NCBI RefSeq assembly: GCF_023053635.1
Contig: NC_086173.1
Location: 144,431,197-144,495,196 of the forward strand
Direction of reading: 5' to 3'
Length of the DNA stretch: 64,000 bases
From: Elgaria multicarinata webbii
Lineage: Eukaryota; Chordata; Lepidosauria; Squamata; Anguidae
This document shows positions 35,801 to 45,577 of this stretch, one piece after another (position 1 is the first letter of the stretch; the number at the start of each line of letters is the position of its first letter). Position numbers and translations under genes: made by a program. The notes under the pieces were generated by a model. It was not told the origin of the DNA. It saw nothing but the letters and a program-made list of their open reading frames with translations, and ran no database searches.

Positions 35801-38800
35801 AGTGGGTGGAGCCATGTGGAAAACATGGGAGGGCTGGAGGGAGACCCCAGGAGGGCCAGATCTGGTCCATCGGGATGAGCTTCAGCACCCCTGGTGTCGA
35901 CAAGACTGAACAAAATAGACCAATGGTCTGACTTGGTCAAAGGCCTAATATACACCAAGAAGGATATTGCACTATGAAAGCAGTATATAAGAGGCAGGAG
36001 CCACACTACTGCTTTATAGAGGTATTGAAATGCAATGACAACTGTTGGGGTTAACTGACACATACCATATACTGCTTTCATAGTGCTATATCTTGCTTGG
36101 TGTAGCTCCTGCCTTTTATATACCGCTTCCATACTGCTTTCATAGTGTAATATTCTGCCTGGTGTAGATTAGGCAGTAATTAGACAGTATCTAGTAGAGG
36201 TTGGTGGCTCCCATTTCAGTGGGGCTGTGAATCCATTCCAGGTTTCAGAAAGAACCAGCCAGAACTCTAAAGGAGCACCTTGGATAGCTCCTTTAGCATT
36301 CTGGCTGGTTCTGAATGAAACCCAGAATGGATTCACAGCCCCACCAACATTGGAGCCACCAGCCTTCACTGGCAGCATCACATGTTTCTTTCCGAATGGG
36401 ACTGACCCCCTCCCAGTAAGTGTGTTTAGGTTTGCAGCCTAAAAAGGGATTGGGCAGACTGACAGACGATAGGTCGACTAGTGGCTCTTGGCCAGGATGG
36501 CAAAATGGAACCTCCAGCTGCAGAAGTAGTATATCTCTGAACGCTGATCGCTGGGCGGGCAAAAGTTGCCTACATGTCCCTGCTTATGGGCTTCCCCAGA
36601 AGTGCCTGGCTGGCCAGTGTAAAAATCAGAAGGCCGGACTAGACAGAGCCCTTCGTCTGCTCCAGCAGGGCCATTCTTAGGTTAAGTAAGAAAACTATTT
36701 CAGAGAGACGGAGAGACAGACACACACTGCTCAGGCTCTTTCAGAGGGAGAGATTAAATTTCCTGATCATTATTGTGGTAGGTGTGTATTTATAGTGAAA
36801 GTTGTTATGCGACCCAACCTGTACAGCAAGTCCTGGCCAGTCATCAAATATGATGTAAAGAGCAGCTCATCCCGGAATTATGCGTGCATAAAAGAAGAAA
36901 GAGAAGTTAACAGTATTGCATTCTTTCGCCCTGCTGCAGGGCATAAATGGATGAAAAGATCTTGTTCAAGCCTCTTCTCTGTGCAGCCCCCCCTCCCCAA
37001 AACCACCCCCACATCAACAAAACTAAAGCAAACATACTTTAGGAATAGAAGGAATGTCAGGCCCACTGAAATGTTCTTCCAAAAGAAAAGTTCTGTTCTG
37101 GAGGAATGGCAAGTTGGCATTGGAAACAGAAAAATAATCATAATCAAGATGATAATTCAAGGAGCATATTGCTAAAAATATTAAGACAAAGAATAACAAA
37201 CTCTTTAAATAGATCAAAAGCAGGAAACCAGCCAGGAGAGATGGTTAGATGACAAAGGATTTGCTACAGGAAGATTGCAGAGAAATGTAATGAATTCTTT
37301 GTGTTGGTCTTCAGTGTGGAAAATGTTATACAGCTACCCATGCCAGAACTAGGGTTTTTTCCGCCCCCTAGGGAATCCCATTGCACCAACCAACACCATT
37401 GGTGTTTCATTAGAGGTTGATTCCGATAGTGCAGCATAATTTACACTAGCAGTAAGGTCAAATTGGATACTGCCCAGAACTTTTTCACTATCAACTGCTG
37501 AATTTGCTACCATACCATGCGGTAATGGCCCCCGTCTTAATTGGCTTTAAAAGTGGGTTAGACAAATTCATGGATGGTAAGGCTGCTAGCCTTGATGGCT
37601 ATATGGTACCTCCAGGATCAGAGAGGCAGCTACAGAACAACCGGGGGGGGGGGGGGCATGGCCATCTAGAGACAGGCCAATGAGCAATTTTCGAGATCGA
37701 TAGGATTTTCCACGCACTGTCTTGCTGTTCGTCTTGTGGCCGATTTCCATTTGCGATCACTGCTCATTTTGCCTGAACAGAATGGGAGATTTGAGCCAAA
37801 TTATTTGTGCAAACTTCCTAATTTGCACATGTTCTCTACAAAGACTAAAGGCTGATTCAGTCTACAGAGGAAATTTGCGCAAATCGGACTGGGAATTGGG
37901 AGCAAGACAAACGCAAGCACGTAGTCCACAATTTACGAATGTTTTCGGCAGACACATGCTCACGCTCACATTTCGAGCTTTGAACAGGGCAGGCTTGCAT
38001 GCTTTACGAAAAAACCCGACATTCTCATACATTCCCGTGGCTCTCCTCTAAGCTTTTCAGTGGCATCTCTTTGGCAACTATTGGAAACAGGATGGTGGTG
38101 AAACAATTAGGCTTTTGGTCTGATCCGGCATGGCTCTCCTCATGTAAAGCAGATAGGAGGGCTTTTTGAGTATCAACCAGAAGGAAGAATGTGGGAGACT
38201 GAGGCCTTTGCTAGACCTACCTGAAAATCCGGGGGAGAGGAGGAGAAACCTCGCGTTGTGAATAATGCGAGATTTCACCCTCTTTTACACGCAAGGTGTG
38301 ATGAGCTCAAAAGGAGAAGCGTCGCGCCTGCCTTTTTTAAAAAAAATCTTAAAGGGCCAGTTGCACACGATCGCTGGAGCAAAAAGGTAAGGTGGGTTCT
38401 TTTTTAAAAAAAAAATTCCCTGCTCCCCCCACCCTAGCCCCGATGTAATCACGTGGAGCCAGGAAAAGCCGCGAAAACGGACCACACGCTCGCGGTCTTG
38501 GGCTCAGCCCGAGACCACATGAAAAACCGGGCCCAAAGTGTAGGGCTTTATCCCAGGGCCAGAGAGGGATGATCCCTTCCTGAGCCCAGGATCCCCTGTG
38601 CGTCATCTGGACGCACAGGGGCGATCTCGGGTATCAGCCTGGGATAACCGCTGGTCTAGCTAAGGCCTGAGAGCCACTGTGGCATAGCAGTTAGAATGTT
38701 GGACTCAGAAGACCCAGGTTCAAGTTTCACTTGGCCATGAAGTTCACTGGGTGACTTTGAGCTAATCTCAGTCTAACCTGCCTCACAGGGTGGTTGTGAA

Positions 38801-41800
38801 TATATAACGGAGAGGAGATGATGTATGCCATCTTGGACTCCTTGGATAAAAAAGCAGGATATAAATGTAATCAGTAAATAAATTCCTGCAGGACAGTCAA
38901 AAGGAAATAATTCTTCACACAATGGATAATTAACTTATGGAATTCATTGCTGAAAGATGTGGCAACAGCTACAGCCTTAGCTTTAAAAAGAGGATTAGAT
39001 GAATACCTGGAAGACAGGGGCTATCAGCGTCCATGATGGCTAAATGGAACTTCAGATACAAAGTCAGCTTGGCATTAAACATCAGCAAAAACAAAACTGA
39101 AGAATGTCCAAAATGTCCCATGGAAGAAATGGATGAAATCTCAGAATGTTTTAAAAATATGTAGTTTTATTCCGAGGAGTTGGACTCCTCCTCAGAATAA
39201 AACTACAGATTTTTTAACATCCTGAGCCTTTGTCACTTTATTCCATTCAATATCATTATGTCATATGCGTTATAGTTCGAAGCGATTCCTTACTGTTTGA
39301 GTTTAAACACATGTTATTCTAACTGCTTGTTACCAGAAAAACCCAGCAGACATGGATAGAGATGATGTCTGTATTAAGGCTTTGCAGAGGCCAGGTGGAT
39401 GAGGACCAATAAAGAGAAACACATGGGTTTATGGCACACTGGATTACTGGATTTGTTTAAAAAAATCCAAAGATCAATATGAAATCCATTTAGAGTCCAT
39501 TGGAATTCTTATTGTGATTATATAAGGTTGGAAAGGAAGATTTTTCCTGCAATGTTAGGGTTTAAAATTAAATTGAATTTCAAAAATCCAAAGCCTGCCT
39601 AGCGTTAACTTATTCCCCCCCCCCTATTTTTCACTCTATCTCACTTTTTTTTTCTATTGTGTTTTAGATTATCCTGTGTTTGCCCCCAAAAGCATGTCTT
39701 CATGAGATACAGAATTGGTGCATGAAAATCATGATGATTGATAACATTATGCAAAATTCTAGTATGTGTTTTTTTTTGAAGCACAGAATATATACAGCCT
39801 TAAATTGACGCTAGCAGATTTCTGCAATCTGGTGTCCTCGAGATGTATTGGACTACAACTCCCAGCATCCCTGACCATTGGTCATGCTGGCTGAACGTTT
39901 TTCCTGTAATGCTAGGGTTTAAAATTAAATTGAATTTCCAAAATCCAAAGACTGCCTAGTATTAACTTTTTTTCTTAGTATTATTTTCACTCTTTCTCAC
40001 TTCTTTCGTTCTATTGTGTTTGAGATTGTCCTGTGTTTGCCCTAAAAAGCACGTTTTCATTAGAGATACAGAATTGGGTTTGCAGCAATAAGGGGTTCAC
40101 TGCACTCCTAATTTCAAGGGTGAGTGCTTGACAGCTCCACTAGGTGTTCTCCATTGTGAACATCGTACGGCTAGCTGGGTTCTCTGAGCAGGAAACAGAT
40201 TGTGCTCCAGAGCACCCTTCCCCAACCTGGTGCCCTCCAGATGTCTCGGGCTACAACTCCATAGGAAGCTGCCTTATACCAAGTCAGGCCATAGATCCAT
40301 CTAGCCCAGTATTGTTGACACTGACTGGCAGTAGTGGTTCTCCAGGGTTTCCAGCAGGATTCATTCCTAGCCCTACATGGAGATGCCAGGGATTGAACCT
40401 GGGACCTTTTGCATGCAAAGCAGGAGCTCTGCCACTGAGCTACAGCCCCTCCCCTCAACCCCAGGGCTAGATGGGTACACAGCCACGTTTTATAAACATT
40501 TTCAAGAAATACTAAACCCCTATCTGGTAAGGGTATTCAATGATATGTTGAAAGGAATGCCTCTTCCAGGGACTTGGACACATGCAAAGATAATAGTGAC
40601 GCCGAAACCCTTCAAAGATCCAGCTGGTGTTGAATCTTACAGACCAATAACTCTGCTTAATTTGGACTATAAAACCTTTACAACTGTCATGGCAAATCGC
40701 CTGAAGAAAATTATTAATAAATATATTCATCCAGACCAGACAGGTTTTGTCCCTCGATGCCAAATCTCTGATCCTATTCGAAAATTACTGAATATATTAT
40801 ACCATTCTAAGTCAAATAAGCTCCCCTTCGCAGTAATATCACTAGACTATTTTCAAGGCCTTTGATTGCTTGGAATGGCCATTTCTGAAAGAGGCCTTAC
40901 ATAAGATGAAATTTGAACAAAATTTCCTGGATATAATAGGTAAGATATATAATGACTCCATAGCAATGGTCAGGGTAAATAATGTTAACTCAGATAAAAT
41001 TGATCTCTTACCACTGTTATTTATGTCAGCACTGGAACCCCTGATACAAAATCTTCGGAACAATCCAAACATCAAGGAAGTTAATATAGAAAATGAGGGA
41101 TAGCTCTTAGGTCTTTATGCAGATGACATGGTACTGACTACAAATCAACCAATCAATATAGCTCCATACTTGAAAAAAGAATTAGAGGAGTTTCATTCTG
41201 TGGCCCACACAACATGATCATAATCAACCTAGGTGTAGATTAAGGCCAGCGTCGATTTGACTATTAGCCAACAGTGTGTTTGATTGACACATCCACCCCT
41301 CTCTCCCCATCTCAGTCCTCCTGCTGGTATCCCATCAGCCATTGTGAGTTCTGCCAGCTGGACTAGAGCAGCCGCCACCGCTTCGGTCAGTCTTGCCAGG
41401 GGACTCTGTAATCGGCGAAAATATTCAACTGCGTGCAACGAAATAGTTAACAGTGCCCGACACAGAACACAATAACCAATGGTTGTTCAAATAATCAATT
41501 CTGCACAGCGTTGGTTATTTGTGTTGGTTATTTCAGCAGAATAACCAAATGTGGTGCGAATAAAGTCCCGACAGACAACACAATAACCAACCGTCAATTA
41601 TTTAACGCGGCGTTGGTTACTGTGTTGTCCGAACCCAGCCTCCGAGTCAGTTCCTATGCCTTTTCAAGATGCTTCTGCAGAAGTCCTGGCCCAATCCTTA
41701 CACCCTGGGACTGCAAAACCGAAGGGAAGCATGTTCTGGCCCCATGCATCAGCCAGAGGACTAAGGACTGATGGGCTCTGCATGCGTGTTTTGGGGTGGG

Positions 41801-44102
41801 GTGTTGTACGTTTACAATGTGTTGTAAGCTGCCTTGAAAATTTTTCAACTGTAAGGTGAGCTACCCATACTCAAAACAAATAAATAAATAAATAATATAT
41901 TGCCACCAGAATAACTTTCACAAACCCAATCCTTAGAATGTGTATATAAACAATATGCCTTGTTAGTCTTTTATAAAGACCAGAAGAAAACGATCTTTCA
42001 TTGGAACACGCCTTCTGAACATAAAATTTCAATGCATTGTTGGTGCTTTGCTGCCCACCCAAACACTTTTAAATTCTTTTAAGGACAGCCCCATTATGGA
42101 AGGATGTGGCCCAGTGTTCTCATTAAAAGTGACAGCAACATGCAACTCCATCAGAAATCAACAGAATTATTGTGGATTTTGAATCTGCAGTTTTATTTGC
42201 TGTTAATGTTTTTAGGTGTTCGCGTAAACTTCCTTGAGGCAATTCCAAAAGGTGGGGTTAAAAAGTTCCTCCAACAAAAGAGAATAAATACAATTCAAAG
42301 GAGAGAGCAGATTCACGCTACTCTAGAGTTCTGGGCTAGTCCTACCTGCAGTAACTTGTGCTCTGACGTTGCCAGTTCCAGGTACTGAATGTCATCGCGA
42401 GAGACTCGGTCCAAACGATCCCGAATTTCCTTCAGTTTCAGCTGCTGGGCCTCCCAGTTTTCACGAGCTTCTCGTACGATCCCGCGAGCCACCATAAACC
42501 TTTTTTCAGCCTGGAATAGGATGGGTAGGAAAATAAGAGTTTACCATTGCCATATCTGACAGTCTAATCCCACTGAAGTTGTGAGTGTTTGTGCTAACAG
42601 CAGCTGTAACTCACTTTGAGCCTGAGAGCGAAAGAGAGAAAGGGTAGGATAAAAATTAACAGATAAATGAATTTATTTAAAACATTTTTGTCCCATCTTT
42701 CCGGCCATCTTTTCTCTGAACGACAACCAATTAAAACCACCCCTACAAAAATTAAGAGTGGCAGCGGTTAAAATAGTAAGCAAAAGGCACCCAACAAAAT
42801 AAAACTGCTTCCAGCAGAATTAAAACTCTTAATCCTGGGGTCCCCAATGTGGTGATCACAGACATCTGTCTTGCTAACTCCTCCTGATTTTTATTTGATT
42901 TCTTAAAACAACAACAACTAGGAGTCAGGCTTGTTGCAAAGTGAAGTGCTGCCGTCCTTCACCATCTTTATTTGGGTTCAAAAGAGTGGCTTTATATTTT
43001 GGAGCTCAGCCCCCACCTCTGCCTTGTATTTAGCTTCTTGGGCAAAATACTTTTCTTTTAACCTCACCAGTCTGGCTTCTGGGAAACTAGTGGCCATGCT
43101 CATCATGGCAGCTATTTTATGAATGGGCAAGTCCCCCTGTGGCAGCCATATTGTAAGAGCACCCATGACCCTCTCTTGGAAGTCCAAATGTGCCCACTGA
43201 TCCCAAAAGGTTGGGAAACTCAACCATAAACCTTCCTAGAATGGAAGGTCTTCCCAATGTAGTGAAAAGCTGTTAAGACGGAATGAGACAGGATTCCTTT
43301 GAGATTAGGGTGACCATATGAAAAGGAGGACAGGGCTCCTGTATCTTTAACAGTTGCATAGAAAAGGGAATTTCAGCAGGTGTCATTTGTATATATAGAG
43401 AACCTTGGGAAATTCCCACTTCATCACAGTTAAAGCTGCAGGAGCTATACTAGAGTGACAAGATTTAAAAGAGGGTAGGGCACCTGCACCTTTAACTGTT
43501 GTGATGAAGAGGAAATTTCACCAGTTTTTCCAGATATACAAATGACACCTACTGAAATTTCCTTTTCTATGCAACTGTTAAAGATACAGGAGCCCTGTCC
43601 TCCTTTTCATATGGTCACCCTATTTGAGAGGGAATTCCAAAGCCTAGGAACATCATATTAAAAAGGCCCTCTCCTTGGTCCCACCCAGCTGTAGTTTGGG
43701 GGTCTCTGGAACATGCAAAAGAGCTTCTGTTGACAATCTTAATAAGAGGCCCGGTTCATATGAGAAAAGACAGTCCTTCAGATAGATTTTTTCCAAATGT
43801 GCCAGTCATTCCATCCTTACCTCAGTCACATTTCCTTGGGCCTCTCGGACTTCATTGAGTCCAACGAATTCCTCATATTTGTCCCACCAGCTTCTGGCGA
43901 CTGCAGAGACTCGCTGAAGCGAGTTTCTTCCCAAAACCTTCCCAGATTCTGACAGGCGGTAAAGAACATTTGTAGCCATTTCCATTGTTGTAGTTGCTTC
44001 AGGCCTCTTGGAGGCTGGAGAACAGTACATCCGCACTACGCACAAGCGCATTTTGTGACTCGTCAGAGCTAACCAACTGTGATGTTGCATATTGTGGTAC
44101 AT
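29059..44102 (-). CDS. CCDC51: CCDC51 (MITOK), mitochondrial potassium channel pore subunit, three coding exons
   Basis: The CDS joins 44102-43821, 42510-42346 and 29838-29059 (stop TAG) and encodes 408 residues, close to the human length of about 411. All internal junctions are phase 0 with GT/AG ends. Recognisable blocks are [19 protein letters not shown] in exon 1, [10 protein letters not shown]-like and QYLELAT in exon 2, and [17 protein letters not shown] followed by [12 protein letters not shown] in exon 3. A basic N-terminus (about residues 1-35) fits a mitochondrial targeting sequence. Coiled-coil segments flank a first membrane helix (about 193-212), and a second helix lies near the C-terminus (about 384-404). 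In the literature CCDC51 pairs with ABCB8 to form the mitochondrial ATP-sensitive potassium channel of the inner membrane. The start at 44102 is the most upstream in-frame ATG: an in-frame TGA lies five codons before it. Its context is weak, and Met5 or Met18 could be used instead. The gene is head-to-head with TMA7. Confidence 0.97.
30870..30990 (+). mobile_element. tRNA-derived SINE (family 2), diverged
   Basis: TGCATGCAGCCTGTACTAGG, then TTCAATTCCCAGCATCTCCA (B-box region) and CTGTCAGTCAGAGTAACAGGG-like 3' sequence. Confidence 0.55.
31361..31613 (-). mobile_element. CR1 LINE 3' region
   Basis: On the plus strand it reads AAGAACATACGGAGAGCCTT, GCTGGACCAGGCCAAAGGCC, then CCAACCAGATGCCCACAGGG. 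It stops near TCATGAATTTGTCTCATCCC. This is the reverse complement of a CR1 3' UTR, cut at its 5' side. Confidence 0.7.
31614..31857 (-). mobile_element. tRNA-derived SINE (family 1)
   Basis: Close copy of the SINE at 27322, with a (TTA)n tail, ending CACTACACCACACTGGCTT. Confidence 0.9.
32100..33480. other. CCDC51 intron, mostly unique
   Basis: Apart from a CR1-type 3' end at 32690-32768 (GACTAGATGGCTCTTGGCCT, GATCCAGCATGGCTG) I see no repeat or exon here. Confidence 0.5.
33806..33945. mobile_element. hAT MITE of the hairpin family
   Basis: CACTCTCCTCCAACATGGCACC...AACTCCCATC, with the inverted partner GTTGCAGTCCAAAACATCTGG...GGGGCAG. Confidence 0.65.
34003..34314. mobile_element. hAT-Charlie-like element with perfect target duplication
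   Basis: The ends are CAGAGGTAGACAAC and GTCTTGCCTGCCCCTG. The flanks GTTTAGCC (33995-34002 and 34315-34322) are identical. It is 312 bp, with long C and T runs in the middle. Confidence 0.88.
34735..34945. mobile_element. LINE-like tail with (AAC)n, then a hairpin-family MITE half
   Basis: GTAAACCCCCTTGAGTCCC..GGAATATTATAATAATAATA, (AAC)n to about 34857, then GGGACTTGTAGTCCATTCTGG..GGCTGC. Confidence 0.55.
35128..35262 (+). mobile_element. tRNA-derived SINE (family 2), 5' part of a split copy
   Basis: It runs GGGCCACAGCACAGTGG, CATGCAAAAGGTCCCAGATT, CAATTCCCAG, then ...AAGGCTGTTGCTAGTCAG. It is interrupted at 35263 by a retroelement. Its 3' part resumes at about 35894. Confidence 0.8.
35263..35541 (-). 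mobile_element. Penelope-like element fragment with 12 bp target duplication
   Basis: The flanks GTTGCTAGTCAG (35251-35262 and 35542-35553) are identical. The ends are inverted copies of each other: CACAAAAAGGAGGAGAGGCT and the complement ending CTCTTCCTTTTTGCACA. The interior on the minus strand has GAAGAAGGATTGTTACCAAC and TGAAACGTTGGGCTATCCGT, typical of Penelope-like terminal repeats. It carries no coding part. Confidence 0.7.
35561..35893. mobile_element. hAT-like element inserted in the same SINE
   Basis: The ends are CAGGGTTGTTGACCCC and GAGCTTCAGCACCCCTG. The flanks GTGTCCAC and GTGTCGAC match at 7 of 8. It is 333 bp. It lies eight bases beyond the Penelope target duplication. Confidence 0.8.
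35894..35941 (+). mobile_element. tRNA-derived SINE (family 2), 3' part of the split copy
   Basis: GACAAGACTGAACAAAATAG, then ACCAATGGTCTGACTTGGTC, is the 3' part expected after GTTGCTAGTCAGTGT in the SINE. Confidence 0.75.
35943..36174. mobile_element. Palindromic MITE (GGCCTAATCTACACCA family)
   Basis: The left end GGCCTAATATACACCAAGAA is inverted to CTGGTGTAGATTAGG at the right. GCACTATGAAAGCAGTATAT recurs inverted twice inside, so one arm is duplicated. Confidence 0.75.
36192..36371. mobile_element. Palindromic hAT MITE (GGTGGCTCC family)
   Basis: The ends are AGTAGAGGTTGGTGGCTCC and GGAGCCACCAGCCTTCACTG. The flanks ACAGTATC and GCAGCATC match at 6 of 8. Confidence 0.8.
36430..36690 (+). 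mobile_element. CR1 LINE 3' region
   Basis: GGATGGCAAAATGGAACCTCC, then GCTTATGGGCTTCCCCAGAA, CTGGCTGGCCAGTGT, and GGACTAGACAGAGCCCTTCG towards the 3' end. Confidence 0.7.
37510..37640 (+). mobile_element. CR1 LINE 3' fragment
   Basis: GGCTTTAAAAGTGGGTTAGA, CAAATTCATGGATGGTAAGG and GATGGCTATATGGTACCTCC are CR1 3' UTR words. Confidence 0.65.
38203..38667. mobile_element. DNA transposon, GGCCTTAGCTAGAC family
   Basis: The left end is GGCCTTTGCTAGACCTACCT and the right end GTCTAGCTAAGGCC. A TGA lies just outside both ends, compatible with a 3 bp duplication. The interior has TTTATCCCAGGG and an inverted GGGATC-rich part like the copy at 8957. Confidence 0.7.
38669..38883 (+). mobile_element. 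tRNA-derived SINE (family 1)
   Basis: GAGAGCCACTGTGGCATAGC, B box GGTTCAAGTTT, then AGTCTAACCTGCCTCACAGG and GGATATAAATGTAATCAGTA. Confidence 0.85.
38886..39060 (+). mobile_element. CR1 LINE 3' fragment
   Basis: TTATGGAATTCATTGCTGAAA, then AAAGAGGATTAGATGAATAC and GGCTATCAGCGTCCATGATG are diverged CR1 3' words. Confidence 0.6.
39541..39719. repeat. Direct duplicate, copy 1 (about 180 bp)
   Basis: It is a near match to 39898-40077 in the same orientation, starting TTTTTCCTG and ending GAGATACAGAATTGG, with scattered differences. The intervening 178 bp include a hairpin-family MITE half. Confidence 0.85.
39824..39895. mobile_element. hAT MITE half of the hairpin family
   Basis: ATCTGGTGTCCTCGAGATGT, then GGACTACAACTCCCAGCATC and CCTGACCATTGGTCATGCTG. 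It lies between the two direct duplicates. Confidence 0.7.
39898..40077. repeat. Direct duplicate, copy 2
   Basis: Partner of 39541-39719. Shared words include GGGTTTAAAATTAAATTGAA and GATACAGAATTGG. Confidence 0.85.
40261..40455 (-). mobile_element. tRNA-derived SINE (family 2), well preserved
   Basis: On the minus strand it starts GGGGCTGTAGCTCAGTGGCA (A box), has GGTTCAATCCC (B box), and ends GACTTGGTATAAGGCAGCTT. It follows a MITE end (40214-40260) and directly precedes L1 sequence. Confidence 0.9.
40466..41220 (+). mobile_element. L1-type LINE reverse transcriptase fragment
   Basis: It codes [15 protein letters not shown], then [35 protein letters not shown] and [10 protein letters not shown] (about 41110-41143). 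The frame is broken near 40860, and residues between the A/B and C domains are shortened. Both ends are missing. Confidence 0.85.
41239..41645. mobile_element. Unclassified DNA transposon with AATAACCAA words
   Basis: 41460-41640 carries repeated, inverted AATAACCAA / TTGGTTATT words. Similar words occur at 58025-58170. The terminal repeats could not be fixed. Confidence 0.4.
41805..41898 (+). mobile_element. LINE tail
   Basis: GTTGTAAGCTGCCTTGAAAA, then GTGAGCTACCCATACTCAAA and (AAAT)n, a typical LINE terminus here. Confidence 0.6.
42346..42510 (-). CDS. CCDC51: CCDC51 second coding exon
   Basis: This 165 bp exon codes 55 residues (95-149), from [10 protein letters not shown] to SEHKLLQ. 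It lies between an acceptor TTCCAG and a donor GTAGGA, phase 0 at both ends. The residues are mostly charged heptad-like coiled coil and match the human segment closely. Confidence 0.96.
43306..43622. mobile_element. Palindromic MITE, TAGGGTGACC family, complete
   Basis: 317 bp with ends TAGGGTGACCATATG and CATATGGTCACCCTA. The flanks TTTGAGAT and TTTGAGAG match at 7 of 8. It is in the intron between CCDC51 coding exons 1 and 2. Confidence 0.88.
43821..44102 (-). CDS. CCDC51: CCDC51 first coding exon (coding part)
   Basis: It codes residues 1-94 and ends at a GAG|GTAAGG donor. The exon itself probably begins at 44156, after a pyrimidine-rich tract ending TTGCAG. The N-terminal stretch with MQH and later CSP...KRPE aligns with the human N-terminus. 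The conserved [19 protein letters not shown] block sits at the exon's end. Confidence 0.95.
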
Positions 44103-44131
44103 AGATATGACACTTCATCGACCCCGAACAT
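44069..44131 (-). promoter_or_regulatory. Upstream ORF overlapping the CCDC51 start
   Basis: An ATG at 44131 in the putative 5' leader opens a 20-codon frame that ends with TAG inside the main coding sequence. A second out-of-frame ATG at 44118 also overlaps the main start. The main ATG at 44102 has a poor context. Such overlapping upstream ATGs usually lower initiation at the main start. This is inference and depends on the leader really including this stretch. Confidence 0.5.
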
Positions 44132-44399
44132 AAACTCCAGCAATTGTGAAAAACACCTGCAAGCACACAGAAGCAAAGACTGAAATCTCAATGCAGGTTA
44201 AAAGGCTACAAAAAGAAAACTCTTAAAGAAGGTCTTTTAAATGCAGGATGCAAATTTAGGTGATTATTCCAAAATAACCTTGCAGTGTATAATGGTCATT
44301 CTCAGATCCAGGGTTTACAAACAGGAAGAGAGGTTATGTGGATTCACAGCATGCTAAAGCTTTGGCTTTGGCTATGGGGCAGTATATAATTTTACTTTT

Positions 44400-44490
44400 A
44401 TTTATTTTATTTTATTTATTACATTTCTATACTGCCCAATAGCCGAAGCTCTCTGGGCGGTTCACAAAATTCAATAAATAAATAAATAAA
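44400..44490 (-). mobile_element. L2-type LINE tail (family A)
   Basis: TTTATT repeats, then ACATTTCTATACTGCCCAAT and GAAGCTCTCTGGGCGG. Confidence 0.8.
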
Positions 44491-44531
44491 GCAAAGAACA
44501 TTTTGTTAAAAAATGTACGAACACCTGAAGC

Positions 44532-44650
44532 AAGGGTGGGCAACTTCGAAGGGTCCAGGGACCACTTTTGACACCCCCAGACCTCTCCGGTGACTATCCC
44601 TGCCATGTCACTGAATGCATCGGCAGCAAAAAAATAAAATAAATGGCACT
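44532..44650. mobile_element. hAT-Charlie-like left end
   Basis: CAAGGGTGGGCAACTTCGAA resembles the left ends at 6385 and 18783. The right end was not found. Confidence 0.4.
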
Positions 44651-44904
44651 TTGCCAACGAATGTCAGTGGCATACCACCAGGGAGGAGTAAAAAGGGCAA
44701 CTTTAGCTTGTTTTCAAGCTAAATGTATCCTTTATTTTTACCCCTCCATGGGGGTTTGCCACCACCACAAATTTTAGCAGTGCAGAAATGGCAGCACATA
44801 CTGCAGCCTGTATGTTGTCTAGTCTTGTCCTAATGTCCGATACTCCACATTTCGGGAGAGGCTGTTGGAGGAGCTTAAAACTGCATAGATACTTGTAATG
44901 TACT

Positions 44905-44970
44905 GGGAGTGAATTTCATTTAACTCAGTGGGGCTTACTCCTGAATAGCCACGTGTAGGATTGCACTGTA
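44905..44970. mobile_element. TGCAATCCTAT-family MITE fragment
   Basis: CTCAGTGGGGCTTACTCCTG, then GTGTAGGATTGCACTG. Confidence 0.6.
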
Positions 44971-45199
44971 AGACTCTGTTGGCCAACAGCCACATCTCCT
45001 TAAGGAAATTCACCTCATCCTCTATAACGAGAGCCTTTTTTGGCTGAGGAGCGGGGTATAAGTATGATAAATAAAATAAATAATAAAATAAAAATAACTG
45101 CTAGTTCAAAGAATGAGGACCACATGTCTGCCTACATGTTTGCCTTAACAAAAACAACTCCTGTGAACTCCCTTTGCCCTGTACCATATCATTCCCAAC

Positions 45200-45533
45200 T
45201 ATTATTATTATTATTTATTTATTTATTTATTTATATAGCACCATCAATGTACATGGTGCTGTACAGAGTAAAACAATAAAATAGCAAAACCCTGCCGCAT
45301 AGGCTTACATTCTAATAAAATCATAATAAAACAATAAGGAAGGGAAGAGAATGCACCAAACAGGCAGTATAAAAGTCAGAGCAAAATCAAGTTTTAAAAG
45401 CTTTAGGAAAAAGAAAAGTTTTTAGCTGAGCTTTAAAAGCTGCGATGGAACTTGTAGTTCTCAAATGTTCTGGAAGAGCGTTCCAGGCGTAAGGGGCAGC
45501 CGAAGAAAATGGACGAAGCCGAGCAAGGGAAGG
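45200..45533 (-). mobile_element. L2-clade LINE 3' end (family B)
   Basis: It reads ATATAGCACCATCAATGTAC through CCGCATAGGCTTACA to codons for SLARLRPFSSAAPYAWNALP (minus strand, about 45480-45535). Confidence 0.85.
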
Positions 45534-45577
45534 CCCGTGATATATATTTTTTACCCTTACTAAAGCCATAGAGTTTT

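Noticed and set aside
40377-40865. 162-codon open frame on the plus strand
   Set aside because: Its first part is antisense of a SINE and the rest is L1 reverse transcriptase.
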